Part shown: positions 51,703-62,033 of the stretch, piece by piece
How the letters are laid out: each line of letters opens with the position of its first letter
Numbering within the stretch: position 1 is the stretch's first letter
NCBI RefSeq assembly: GCF_028453695.1
Contig: NC_135773.1
Coordinates: 13,020,001-13,084,000 of the forward strand
DNA from: Augochlora pura
Taxonomy: Eukaryota; Arthropoda; Insecta; Hymenoptera; Halictidae
DNA length: 64,000 bases
Reading direction: 5' to 3'
Notes under the pieces: model-generated
The model's database searches: none
What the model saw: the letters and a program-made list of their open reading frames with translations, nothing else
Told to the model about the DNA's origin: nothing
Program-made: the position numbers and the translations under genes

Positions 51703-54700
51703 CTGTTTTGCAAAAACAAAGTTCATTAGAAATCGTCGAAACGCGGCTATCGTCGGAGCTTCGGCGATGACAGCGAGGACTCCGATCGTTCTAAACAGCT
51801 AAGACTCTTATCATTTTAAACGGCTAAGACTCTGATTGTTCTAAGCAACTGGAGTTCCCAGTAACTTAGCAGCAACTCTATAGCCATCTAATTTAAAAAC
51901 TGAACTGCGAAACGCTGCTTCTCTTTCATCACGCAGCGAATCGAAGATCAAAGCCGCTATCACTCGTTACCAATTCCGCAGAATGTTTCGTTCCTCGCTT
52001 TTTCAACGCGTTCCGCCCATGCGAAACCAACCAAGTATACCTATCTGCGATCAGGTTGCACCGCGCTGACCCAGTTCACAGAGAATGCTCTCTGGCTGGT
52101 CAGGGTTCGCGAGTCGCGACCCGAGCAGACGCATACGCGGATACGTGAAATAATAAACGTTGGATACAGCGGAACGCTTTTTACGCCCGCGTATTTTACT
52201 ATCTTCCAGCTGCACCGGTAAAAGCGACCAGTATATCGAACCAGCCACTACCAATCCATAAATCCTTCGAACCGCAAGACATTAGGATCCGATAACGCTT
52301 TCTTCTTGCACAATCCTCCATCAATTATTTCTACTCGACTTTTCCCAATTTTAATGTTTCCTTAATTTTCCCACAATTCTTTTTACCAAATTTCTTTTCA
52401 ATACGATTATTTACCTTTTCTATAGCGCCTTGTTTCTCAAACTTTCCAAATTTTCCAAGATTTACCATTCGAACTCCACTTTTACATAGCTTCATCTCAC
52501 AAACTCTCCAAATTCTGTTGGCTAAATTTTTCCCACAGTTAAATTTTCTTAACATTTTCTTTTCCTAAACTTTTCCTGTAAATCACGCCGTTACCTGATT
52601 TCTACATAATTTCGCTATACAAAATGTTTAATAATTTTTCAGCCCAAAATTTTTTCTAAATTTTTCCCAAAGCTACCTTCAATTTTGCTACCTTCAAAAC
52701 TTCATCCCTTTTGTTCCTAGCATTCCTCCACATTTCCTAATTCCAATTCGTAAACTTTTCCCTTAAGCCGCATTACTCAAATTTGGCTCTCTAAATTCTT
52801 CTTCCGACGTTGTTTATATGATTCTATTTTCTCAATCTCTCCCTCAATTTTAACTTTCAAATTTCCCTACAACTTAATCCCCCAAAAATTTTTTCGTAAT
52901 TCTTTCCCCTAATATTTTCTTTCTCTAATTTCTATAAAGCACGATTCCGTTAATCTCGAATCTCAAATAAATATCTTTCGTCTTGCATAATTTCGTTTCC
53001 CAAGTTAGCGAAATCCTGCATAGGCGTCTGCTCATGAGTGAATCCATACGTACTCTTCTGGCGACCGAGGAATTGTTCCTTCTGCTGGGTCCACTGCTTC
53101 TCTATGATCTCCTTCTGTTGTTCGGTCAGACCCTGGAACATCAACGGAGGAAATCGCATGCTAGGATAGATCGTCACACATGGGGCACTCGTCCGGACCC
53201 TCTGCACGGTTTTCGAGTCACGGATAACGAACTCACGAGTGGGGAACACGGGGCCATCAGAACGCATTTATGGGACCGGTAATATGCGTAGTCTGGAACC
53301 AGCTTCGAGATCACGACTTTCCGGGACACTGTTTTGCATCGACAACTGGGCTCACGGGGCGTAGAAGGGCTGTAGAAAGGGCTTGGTGGGGATGTATCGA
53401 GCGACAACCAGGGCACCGTTAGCTTGCCGACGATTGTTAATGACGAACTCTTGTTACATTAATCTATGTACTCTCCAGTTACGCAGACTCAACGTTAGTC
53501 ACTTGACAACCAGTGTCTGTGTTGTTGCGACGAGTCTCGAGTGGTTGCGTGTGGGTGTGAGCATACTCTCTGACATCTACCGCGAACATGTTACTTCTGT
53601 AGAGGCACTATGTAAAATGGATCTGTTTTGTGAACTGGTATTTGTGTAGCGTCACTGAGAAGCTATTCATTGACAAACTGTAACTCGTAGCCATGAAGAT
53701 TGTAACTAAACCTCGAACTTCTGGGAAAATATTGTGGACGATGTAAAAAACGTTTTCCTATACATATATACTTTTATAGCCAATTACAGACATTTCCCCG
53801 CATAGATATTTATAGTCAGTTATACGCATCGTATGTCAAGATTTTTATGTCACGATAATGAGGATTTCCGCGAAAATTTACAAGTTTGTTGTCAAACATC
53901 TTCATCTGCTTTTATGAATACGAGAAATATTAATTACAACGCAATGTTGGAGAGCGTTTCAACAAATCAACCGGAACTTACAATATACAACAACAAGAAA
54001 TTCTTTCTCGCAACACATATTCGTACTATTAAAGATTCTCTTAGTACTGTCGCGAAGTTTACTTTCCGACTGCGAATCTTCAGACACTGAATATTGTCTG
54101 CATCGTTTGCAAGGAATAAATACCAAGTAATAAATTATATTTTTCTTAAACAATGCTCATAGTTTGGATAATCGTCCTACTGTTGTAAGTTTCATCTATT
54201 GAATCTTGCTGCAAATGCAGCCAAGTTATGACGTCCAGCACGTCTGAGAACAAAATTAGAAAGAAATCGATCTTTGAACTTGTAGGAATTGTAGAAAGCT
54301 CTATTCATGAGCGTCTCGATAATAAGTTTTGATAAACATCGTGGCAAGATACGATATGGGGATGTGTTGTATTCGATTGTTTTTCTGTGATGTAGAATCA
54401 CTATCTTAGTAAATGGGGCCCAACATGAATTAAAAACACGATTGCACCTACGATCTTGGTTCGGGCTTGTTCAAAAAAGGGGGAAGTAGGGATGTCAACC
54501 AGCAACGCAAGCAAAACGGTGGTGCACTAACAGTGCTCGATGGGACTCACTTTTGGTGCGCTTCATGAACTGTTCTGATTTCTGTTTCCACAGTTTCTCG
54601 TTGTATTCCGCTAGAAGCGTGTCATATCCCTGCGATTCAATCGACATTCTTCACTGATCAATCATTCTCTGTTTTCATTTCCTAGTATTATACTAATTCT

Positions 54701-57700
54701 CTCAACGAGCTCTATCACTTATTTTTTGTTGTTCATAACTTTTTCTCTTGGTATTATAGTGATTTCAAAATCTGCCTTTTTGGAAACATTATTTTTGATG
54801 GATAATAATAACTTAAACCATCGCGTGACAACCATACTGAGTTTAAAAATCTACATTAAGGTTTTAATTGCATTGAGTACAATTTGCCGAACACAAAATT
54901 TCAAACCTGTGATGCCTCGATTATTTAATCTCCAACAGAGTTTCAAATGTAAATAGATCAATCTAAAACGAACCTCTCGCAATTTTCTCTATGTATTTAT
55001 TGCGCAAATCAGTAACAATTTAACTTAGTATCCGTTTTATTATCCTAGAATATCGAATAACCGATTCGCTAGACTGTTTTGCGAAAGCCAATCCAATCTC
55101 TAAAAACATGTTTAACAAGATTCTCGCAAGTGTCCTATACCTCAACTTGTTTTGCACGAAAGTTCAGACAGTTTTCCGAGAGAATACGTAAAGTTCAGGT
55201 ATTTCTCTTGCAACTTTCCCGCTTCGCCGTCTTTAACGAACGCATGAAGTATTCTGGCACTACATTATGTACCTGGATGCCCCTAGATTCTTCGGTTGCA
55301 GTACAAATTTTTTAACGAATAGCGAATAGAATGTCTTTCTCTCAGATCATTAATATAATTTCACGAGTCGTCAGGGCACTCGAAGAATCAGCGACTGGAT
55401 CGATTGTAGGAAAGCTATACTTACACCCTCGAAGAGCTTCTTCTTGTCGTCGTAGGACCTGGTATCCACGCGACGTTCGTATTTGGAGGCGACTTGAATC
55501 TTGGGCTGCGCCGAGAAAATAGCTTTATTGTTGCCGAGGAGGGTTTATTTCGATCTCCGGCTAGGTCTTAGGAGTCTACTTACAGGGTACTTGCCGGTGA
55601 GGGCTTCAGGGTCGAGACCTTTCTTCAAAGCCTTGTGCCTCAGTTGCTGCTTTTGACGTTCTTTTAATTCTTTAAGCTGTAATGCATCGAGAACCATTAA
55701 TTCTGTCGTGAGATCTTCCGTCTCTTCATTGGAATATCGCGGGATATTAATGATATTGCACTGCTGCCACATTTAACTTTCTGGACTGTGGAGATCGATA
55801 ATGGAAGCGAGACTACACTCTAGCTGGATTATTCTCCTCTTAGTGAATTATCGCCCCTGCTTCTAACGTTACGAACCGTGACAAATATTACACAGAATCT
55901 ATTAACACACCAACGGCGGATCGTTTCGACGAATATACAACTGAGTATGTTAGGATCATTTATAATTTTATTTAGCTATCTTCATCATCGTGTCTTTAAA
56001 AATTATTCTGGACACGTTTGTTTTTCTGTAAACGTTGATGAAACTATGTAGCTATTTAATAATATTTATACTCTGGGTCCAAATAGACTCGAGCATCGTC
56101 GTTCAAGCGTCAAATATAAACGTAGTCAATGAATATTGTCTAATATCAATATTTACAAATAAATAAATAATAAACTAAATAGAAATTTTCTTTGCAAAAT
56201 AAAAATGATTGAAGACGAAGAAGTTGAGTTTGTAATATGAGTTTAATTAAACGAATTTGGTTCTCTAGATTTTTGCAGTGCGTCCGCCTAGCAGATATTG
56301 CGTCAATGATACTCGAATGGGTACTAAAGAGATTCAAAATAGTGGAAAAGTGGCAACAGTCGCAAGGGGAATTTCTCGAATGCCGGTTTCTGTAATGCTC
56401 ACGTCATAGTCCTGGCGTTTCTGTCGCTCTTCCAGATCGTATTTCTCAGTTTCCAACTTGACTATAGTGTCCCAGAGTTCGTTAGCCTTGAACCGGAGCT
56501 TGTCAATGGATAAACCATCCATTTCCAGAGGTTTGATACGGATGCTCAGCGAGATTTTCTTCTCCTCTTCGAGCTGCTCTTTCGTCTTGTTGCGCTCCAG
56601 TTGCGCCGACGTGAGGTTACCCTGCGCGACACCGAGAAATTAACAACATTAATTACCTCTGCACAGATAGACCTTCCTTGTTATTGTCGTTACATTGTCA
56701 CCCTTCTGAGATTACTCGTGTAATCTTATAAAAGACAATGCCTCGTAAGGATGCAGCTAGAGGCTGGTTTTTATGTCTTCGAATATACGAGGGGTTTCTT
56801 TAATTCTCCAAACATTGCTTGTATGTATTACTTTAAGAAGCTAGAAAACTGTGTGAGAAATTATGCTGGAAATTGCACAGAATCATGTGGTTTCACATTT
56901 TCATCTGGACTTTTTTTTGAAGATATTGTTTTCGAGTTTTATATTACGAATAAAATGTATACATGAGTTATACTTCGTTGCAATGCAAATTAATAGAAAC
57001 AACTAAAAACAGTTGATTTTTAGTGTAAACATGGGCATATAAGAAATATAGATTTTTCATTCCCTTTGTAACTTATAGAAAATAAGGTAAATTTGAATAA
57101 TAGGAAACAGAGGGTTGCAATTTGCTGCAAACTTTTGGTTTTCATTTTCATATTTGTAATAATTTCAAAATTGAAACTCTAGGACGGGTAATTTCATTTT
57201 CTATAATTAATTTTATTGTTAAAGACCATTGTCAGCAAACAAAGACGAAATGGAGGAGAAATATATTGTTTTGTTGAAGAATACTCACTGCCAGATCTTT
57301 CCTAGTGATAGTGAAGTTCGGGCCCTTCTTGCTCTGGTCCTTCATCGCTTGCATCATAGCTTGGCGTTTCTTTTCCGACTCTTCGAGACGCCTGAACAGA
57401 TCAACATTTAATTAGCAATACTCCTGAAAGAATTCATTGAATCTCAGAAAAAACAAAACATACTTTCTCTTTTCCTCTATGTCGCGTTGCTTCTTCTCCT
57501 CTGTAAAATATCAAGGGAAAACGTAAAACTGTCAATGCATTGTTTCCGAAACAGAATAAAGTATCGAACGTTACCGATTTCACGTTGGCGACGCTCTTCC
57601 TCCTCTTTCTTTTTCTGGGCCAATCTCTTCTCTTCGTCCGCACGAGTGATCTTGCGTTTCGCTTGCTTCTCCTGAAAAACAAAGAATTAATGTAAAACAT

Positions 57701-58371
57701 AACATTATATTTTAGAGCGAAGTTGTCACATAATATTAATCCAAACAATTCGTCGAAGTATAAGCGAAATTGTTATCGTTTTTGAGACACGTTTTCAAAG
57801 GATTATCATAAAAAATCGTCGATAGATAAAGTGTTAGAAAACTTTTCATTGCTTCTTTCAAGATTTGATTCCTATTTTTACATAATTGTACGACAGAGAA
57901 AAATAATAGTTCCGACTCTACAAATGAATGGGTCAAAACTGAAGTAATTTGAAGTTAAGGGATTTTTCGGCACTCCGGTGTAATGCAAAAAGATTGCCTG
58001 ATCGTTTCAAGCATGATAGTTGTTGTTCTCGACGCAGGTTTCTATTATCAGTTGAAGAGATACGAACCTTCAATCTCTTCAGCTCCTCCTCCTCCTTGGC
58101 CCTCTGCTTCCGCCATTCTGCAATGTATTCCTTGAGCTGTTCGTCTAGGTCGCTTCGCTTCTGTTCCTGCCTCTGCTCGCGCCCGGAAAAATAGATGTGA
58201 ACGAACGTGAATGCCGTGTTGTTCGAGCGAAAATCTCGGGCGGTATCACGCGCATACGTGCCCACACGTAAACATATCTGCCTATAATATATACATGCAT
58301 ATGCATCGTATGCGCGAGATCACCGGGGATCCCTTCTCACCTTCATAAACTCGGGATTCTCCCCAGAGTCC
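51419..58371 (-). CDS. up: Troponin T, muscle (upheld/TpnT), multi-exon gene, 5' coding exon not found
   Basis: Troponin T anchors the troponin complex to tropomyosin on the thin filament and passes calcium binding by troponin C on to tropomyosin movement. Eleven minus-strand exons with GT/AG boundaries join in frame. Using one of the two alternative exons, they give 375 residues plus one split codon. In order they show an acidic N-terminal microexon (DSGENPEFMK), the conserved RSDLDEQLKEY start of the tropomyosin-binding helix, a long Lys/Glu/Arg helix, SLSIRIKPL and LETEKYDLEERQKRQDYD of the troponin I coiled coil, GLDPEALTGKY, KWFGERPGKK, and a glutamate-rich tail typical of arthropod troponin T. 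Joins: 58371-58341, 58172-58068, 57671-57575, 57500-57464, 57391-57289, 56621-56403, 55676-55584, 55505-55425, then 54629-54551 or 53132-53054, then 51702-51419. The initiator ATG exon is missing; flies have one short start exon and small alternative N-terminal exons. Family assignment is from recognition of conserved motifs, not a database search. Confidence 0.96.
51422..51580 (-). repeat. Trinucleotide GAA/GAG tract coding the Glu tail
   Basis: 53 codons: 17 Glu, then GGEGKEGEG, then 27 Glu. In all 47 of 53 residues are acidic. GAA and GAG are freely mixed, so the tract is maintained as protein rather than being a fresh pure microsatellite expansion. Confidence 0.95.
51703..53053 (-). other. 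Troponin T intron before the last exon
   Basis: A 1351-bp intron with no further exon recognised. Bases 52320-52920 are unusually G-poor on the plus strand, as listed separately. Confidence 0.8.
52320..52920. repeat. G-poor, C/T-rich degenerate repeat in a troponin T intron
   Basis: Variants of aattttccc, tttccaa and cttttcc recur throughout. By hand count the first five 60-base lines contain only about 2-5 G each. The minus strand, which is the transcript, is therefore A/G-rich. An open frame of 74 codons on the minus strand (Lys/Gly/Asn-rich) comes from this composition and is not a gene. Confidence 0.6.
53054..53132 (-). CDS. up: Troponin T alternative exon, distal choice (79 nt)
   Basis: It reads GLTEQQKEIIEKQWTQQKEQ then FLGRQK plus one base (A). 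The acceptor is ccgttgatgttccag and the donor gtacgt. The terminal A joins to CG of the last exon to give Thr, as it also does for the proximal choice. Its end, EQFLGRQK, is closer to the common fly form (GRQKS) than the proximal exon's KRTK. It lies 1418 bp after the proximal exon. Confidence 0.92.
54551..54629 (-). CDS. up: Troponin T alternative exon, proximal choice (79 nt)
   Basis: It reads GYDTLLAEYNEKLWKQKSEQ then FMKRTK plus one base. The acceptor is gattgaatcgcag and the donor gtgagtcc. It has exactly the same length and phases as the exon at 53054-53132 and shares 11 of 26 residues with it, including NEKLW/IEKQW and EQF. The two fill the same slot, so inclusion of both would shift the frame (79 is not a multiple of 3). 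This matches the position of the mutually exclusive 10A/10B pair of fly troponin T; which one corresponds to which was not settled. Confidence 0.92.
55425..55505 (-). CDS. up: Troponin T exon before the alternative pair (27 codons)
   Basis: An 81-nt exon in phase 0: PKIQVASKYERRVDTRSYDD then KKKLFEG. The acceptor is tctcggcgcag and the donor gtaagtat. It is the last constitutive exon before the two interchangeable exons; the FEG|G junction is shared by both choices. Confidence 0.95.
55584..55676 (-). CDS. up: Troponin T exon: coiled-coil end (31 codons)
   Basis: A 93-nt exon in phase 0 reads LKELKERQKQQLRHKALKKG, then LDPEALTGKYP. This is near-invariant in insect troponin T. The acceptor is gatgcattacag and the donor gtaagtag. 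A 78-bp intron follows. Confidence 0.95.
56403..56621 (-). CDS. up: Troponin T exon: troponin I-binding coiled coil (73 codons)
   Basis: The largest internal exon (219 nt, phase 0). It reads GNLTSAQLERNKTKEQLEEE, then SLSIRIKPLEMDG, LRFKANELWDTIVKLE, and ends EERQKRQDYD. The LW-x-I-x-x-LE-x-EK-(F/Y)-DL-x-E heptad pattern is the family signature of the coiled coil with troponin I. The acceptor is ggtgtcgcgcag and the donor gtgagc. The open frame continues past the donor for about 20 codons, but the next exon resumes the family sequence exactly (YD joined to LKELKERQ), so the splice is preferred. Confidence 0.95.
57289..57391 (-). CDS. up: Troponin T exon: end of tropomyosin arm (34 codons + 1 nt)
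   Basis: One base completes the Lys codon of the previous exon; the exon then reads RLEESEKKRQAMMQAMKD and ends in TITRKDLA. The motif KKGPNFTI marks the linker between the tropomyosin-binding arm and the troponin core. The acceptor is gatctgttcag and the donor gtgagt. The next intron is 667 bp. Confidence 0.95.
57464..57500 (-). CDS. up: Troponin T microexon (37 nt)
   Basis: This 37-nt exon encodes EKKQRDIEEKR with a split codon at each end. The acceptor is atattttacag and the donor gtatgt. It sits between introns of 74 and 72 bp. EEKKQR-IEEKR is strongly conserved in insect troponin T. The exon is too short to be called from open reading frames alone and is placed by phase and homology. 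Confidence 0.93.
57575..57671 (-). CDS. up: Troponin T exon: basic/acidic helix (32 codons + 1 nt)
   Basis: The acceptor is a strong tttgtttttcag. The exon begins EKQAKRKITRADEEKRL and ends with a charged run, RRQREI, then one base that completes a Glu codon in the next exon. The donor is gtaacg. Highly charged uninterrupted helix, as expected for the tropomyosin-binding arm. The following intron is only 74 bp. Confidence 0.95.
58068..58172 (-). CDS. up: Troponin T exon: start of tropomyosin-binding helix (35 codons)
   Basis: This 105-nt exon, in phase 0 at both ends, begins RQEQKRSDLDEQLKEY and ends EEEELKRLK before a gttcgt donor. EWRKQRAKEEEEL is the highly conserved T1 tropomyosin-binding helix. 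The acceptor is gcgcgagcag. The next intron is 396 bp. Confidence 0.95.
58341..58371 (-). CDS. up: Troponin T N-terminal microexon (31 nt)
   Basis: The exon supplies the third base of a split codon and then DSGENPEFMK. The acceptor (ctacatcag, with a pyrimidine-leaning tract before it) and the donor (gtgag) are both good. The PEF-(I/M)-K motif followed by RQ-Q-KRSDLD is the conserved junction in insect troponin T. It enters in phase 2, so the preceding exon must end with two bases of a codon whose third base is G. It lies in the N-terminal region that is alternatively spliced in flies. A 168-bp intron separates it from the next exon. Confidence 0.88.
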
Positions 58372-58548
58372 CTGATGTAGGCCGGAGCGAAAACAAAAGT
58401 AACTCTCTTTAGTTCCTGCCGCCTCGTCCTCTGAGAGATCTCGCAAGATCTTCCAGAACCAGAACGCCGTACGCCACTCTCACGTTCCACTTTCCACTAT
58501 TTATTACACTCCATCCATTCTCTCTCTTCACTCGATGGCGAAATACTC

Positions 58549-58568
58549 TTTTTTTTTTTCTTTTTTTT
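58549..58568. repeat. T-rich homopolymer tract
   Basis: Two runs of T separated by one C in the region upstream of the first recognised troponin T exon; A-rich on the transcript strand. Confidence 0.85.
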
Positions 58569-58683
58569 ATCCTTTCGTAAGCCCTCGTATTGTTACGTCT
58601 TTTGTCAGTTTTTTCGTACACATATTTATTATATTGCGTTTCGTCGCACACGCGCATCAACGACACGTAAACAGCCAGACAAA

Positions 58684-58733
58684 CACACACACAGACAGAC
58701 AGACAGCAGACACGCAAACGGACGGACGTACGA

Positions 58734-58764
<31 letters not shown>

Positions 58765-58796
58765 CGCAAACGGACGGACGTACGAACAGACAGAGA
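58684..58796. repeat. (CAGA)n minisatellite with a 52-bp higher-order duplication
   Basis: (ACAC) and (CAGA) tetranucleotide runs alternate with a non-repetitive block cacgcaaacggacggacg that occurs twice, starting at 58711 and 58763, an offset of 52 bp. On the troponin T strand it reads as (TCTG)n. The open frames through it on both strands (Cys/Val/Ser-rich and Thr/Asp/Arg-rich) are products of the repeat. Confidence 0.9.
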
Positions 58797-59681
58797 ATAT
58801 CAATGTACAAAGCGCACGGAGAGAAGAAGATTAGGCGCGGCAAAAGTGTGTGAGAGATAGAGAAGTGAAAACAGAGAGACAAAGATAGATAGACACGGTA
58901 TAATTCAGGAAGTAATAGGAACGCCAGCTGGAGACGTTAATGAGTTTAGGGGGCGGAGGCAGGGAGATGGGAGGACCGGCGAGTTTTTGCGGGCCCCGGA
59001 GGAATCTATTAGACCAACTCAGTCGGGATATTGGAAAATTGATGAGGGGTTTTACCCATGAATTACGCGGTCACTCGATTTGAAATTTTGTTTCGAGAAC
59101 GGCGAATCTCCCGATTGGATCCGGGAGCCGATAACTTCGTCGCAGACGATCTACAGCGGTTGATCTACAGCGATTTTCAAGAGACTGGATTAATACGATT
59201 ACTGTCCACTTTTCCCATTCCGAATTACTGCGATCTTCGATTAATATTTCAATATTCACCGACTTCTTCTGAAACTTATTTACGTTCTTATATCATCGTG
59301 CTGAACGCGAGTAATTATAAGTGCGTTCGTTTTAATCGAAGCTTGATCAATGTATGTACATATTACATATGAAATTTATTCCTTTGCTTTTTGAGAACGT
59401 ACTTTCTGAATATCCCAACATGCGAATTTAAGCGTTTGTGGCAAAAATTGATAATTCAAATTGAAAATAGTGGAAATATCAAAAGAAGTTAAGGATATCT
59501 ATATATTATGTGCAACTTACTTAAGTTATTCAAGAAATTTCTATCTAACTTGTTTTCGTTGCAATTCACGACGATAGTTTCCGTTCTGCATAAGGATCCG
59601 TCGTCTAATTATAACATTTTGATTTTATGTGAGTTTTAAATAGACGTTATCCAATGATGCGTGGGACAGTGGACGTGTTAA

Positions 59682-59897
59682 CACATTGGCTGCCTCTTTG
59701 GTTACAGTTTCGGTATTATTAGAGTGCTGACTTTATACGTTTATCAGTTGATAAAATTGGTTTATTAAAGAATGCAACGTTACGTTCCGCATAAGAATAC
59801 TCGATCCAAGAATTGCTGCGCCGCGAGCATTCCGCATGCATTGTCATTGTCGCGCCCGGACAATCGCTTCCACAGTTGTCCGACGGCCGCCAATGTG
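59682..59897. mobile_element. TTAA-flanked miniature element (piggyBac-type), 216 bp
   Basis: TTAA at 59678-59681 and 59898-59901 flank CACATTGG on the left and CCAATGTG on the right, perfect inverted termini of 8 bp with partial matching beyond. TTAA duplication is the signature of piggyBac-superfamily insertion. No transposase is encoded. The open frames that cross it on either strand are therefore unlikely to be host genes. Confidence 0.7.
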
Positions 59898-62017
59898 TTA
59901 AAAAAGAATGATCCATTTGTCTCGCGAGTTTGGAAACGCATCAAAAATCCGAGCAATTCGCGAGCCGGTTCAAATGGCGGTGGATCGAATCCAGGATCGA
60001 AGAAACGAGGGTAGAGGATCTCTAATTTTAAAGATGACATCGCACGCGGGCGAGCCGCTCGATCTTTGAGGGTTTGATGTGACTCGGGATCAATGATTTC
60101 GGGGGTTCGTTTAGTAGTACTTAGCTTGAGAAGAGACAAAAATTAAAACGGTCAAAATGGTAAATACGAAGCCGCTGAGAAACAAGCGATTAAGCGTGTT
60201 TTTACAGAAGCGATATTTCAGCGGGTTTCCGAAGAGTGAAAGATCAACACGTTGGACAAAACGGAATAACAATGAGAACACGAGTGATCGACGTCCCGAG
60301 AAAAATATTCTAACGTGGCTGTTACATAGAACATGTAGATAGATCTACGTTGATATGTCTCGACGGTGGACAAAGCTGATTGTTCAAATTTGTGCGTCGA
60401 GAATCTCCTGTCAGACAGAGACGACGATCAAGGGTGAACAACGAGGAGACACTATCTTATTCTCGTCAGACATTTCCCTCTTAATTTTTCCCAATATGGT
60501 GGTCGTCGGTCGTATTTGTCAATGATTGTCGAAAAGACAAGCCACAGTCGAAATCCAAGGAGCTGGCTAGTTTATAGTACTGATAGAAGTTGTCCTGGGG
60601 ACCACTGAATTAAACATATTGTTTTTTCCCTAGATAGTCGACGAATCGAGTCGGAAATAACATTTATCCACTTTTCGTCGCGTTTTTTTCAAAATTGCAA
60701 AATTTAATTCTTCTATCGAAAGATCGGTGCGAAAATCTACTAGTCCGACGTGTAATTTAATTGACAGTTCTGTTTGTAACCAGTTGTCAATAGCAGTTAT
60801 CAAAAGATGACCTCAAACGTCGGCTGTGCACAGACGCTGCAAGTGCCAATTCTAATTAATTGTTTCAACGGAATGCAAATGCAAATACTGCTGTCTGGTA
60901 ACAACCATAGACACATTGTCGTTCTTCCAACAGCCAACTTAGTGAGACTGCCATTGGACAAATCTTTCCAAACGAACGATAATTAAATTACAACTTAACT
61001 CATTGCACTCTAAGAATTTTCTGAAAGTATCTCCGGCCAACTGTAATGCATTTATTTCTGACACGGTAATTTACGTTTCAAATAGAATATGAAATGGTAT
61101 GGCGTTGGGAACAATTGTTGTACTCAAATAGAATCTGGCATGAGACCGTGTCGATACAGATTCCGTGAAACAAAAGCCGTGTCAGTCTTGAAAGCATGTA
61201 CTGTGAGAAAAGATATTCGAGTGCAAAGAATTAAACTAGCGTCTGAAATGAATTGAATTATTGTCTGAGGAGAAAAATTCCAGTCAGACGTCTAATATCT
61301 TATTGAAAACTGTCTTGATCGATCATCACAAGGCTCGATTCATGTTTCGCGATGTGTTAACGACTGTTACTCGCGACACGATCCGACGCGACTCGATCCG
61401 ACGTAACTCGTTGAACAGAGTCGAGACACAATTTCGCGAATCATTGAACACAGAAGCGATCGAGTTCAATGACAAAAGCCGGGAGAATATGCCGAGGTGC
61501 GCGCGGGACCTCGTCCAAAATTTGTCCTCGGTCAGTTTATTCTCTGATTCTCGCTCACGGCGAAATCATAAACAACGTTCAACACCGTTGGCAGCGTAGC
61601 CAATTGTTATGCAACGGCGTTACGAAACGAACATGAGCGAGACGATTAGTATTCGGTCAGGTCTCCGCGCCGAGTTTCGCGGATTTTCGGCGAATTCAGT
61701 GGCCCCTTCCGTTCGGTTTTTCTTGCGAACACAGAGATCGAGAACGAGGGAGACACGGCGAGACCTGTGTGTACACTGGTCGACAAAATTAGAGTCTTCT
61801 ATTGTCTCTTTATAACCGCCGGATCTGGGGAATTTCTGCAAACAACTTTCCAACATCACCAGTTCTTCAGATAGTCAGAAGTTTGCAAATGTTAGACAAG
61901 CATTTCTACGGGAAATGATTTTGCAGACTCTCCAAAACGCAACGATATATTTTGTTATTATTTTGTAAACAGTTAGACAGATCTAAATAATTTTTTAAAT
62001 CAACCTCTTTATCACCT

Positions 62018-62033
62018 CCCCCCCCCCCCCCCC
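62018..62033. repeat. Poly-C run of 16
   Basis: Sixteen consecutive C on the plus strand, which is G16 on the troponin T strand. A likely slippage and assembly-error site. Confidence 0.95.

Noticed and set aside
50988..51770. 260-codon plus-strand frame with a poly-Ser stretch
   Set aside because: It is the antisense of the troponin T last exon; the Ser run is the complement of the GAA/GAG codons, and its other parts have no domain.
51364..51802. Leu/Pro-rich and Phe/Leu-rich plus-strand frames and a Lys/Arg-rich minus-strand frame
   Set aside because: Shadow frames of the same trinucleotide tract that codes the glutamate tail.
56403..56522. Read-through of the troponin T exon past 56403 into the intron
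   Set aside because: A consensus donor (gtgagc) directly follows YD, and the next exon restores the conserved sequence in phase; the read-through adds unrelated residues then stops.
58409..58882. 157-codon minus-strand frame rich in Cys, Val, Ser and Leu
   Set aside because: Much of it is translation of the (TCTG)n minisatellite and T-rich tracts.
60471..60488. ATGTCTGACGAG on the minus strand, resembling the expected MSDE start of troponin T
   Set aside because: The following codons read NKIVSPRC, unlike the acidic N terminus, and there is no good GT donor in the required phase; the frame ends soon after. Chance occurrence of such a short match is possible. Transcript 5' ends would decide.
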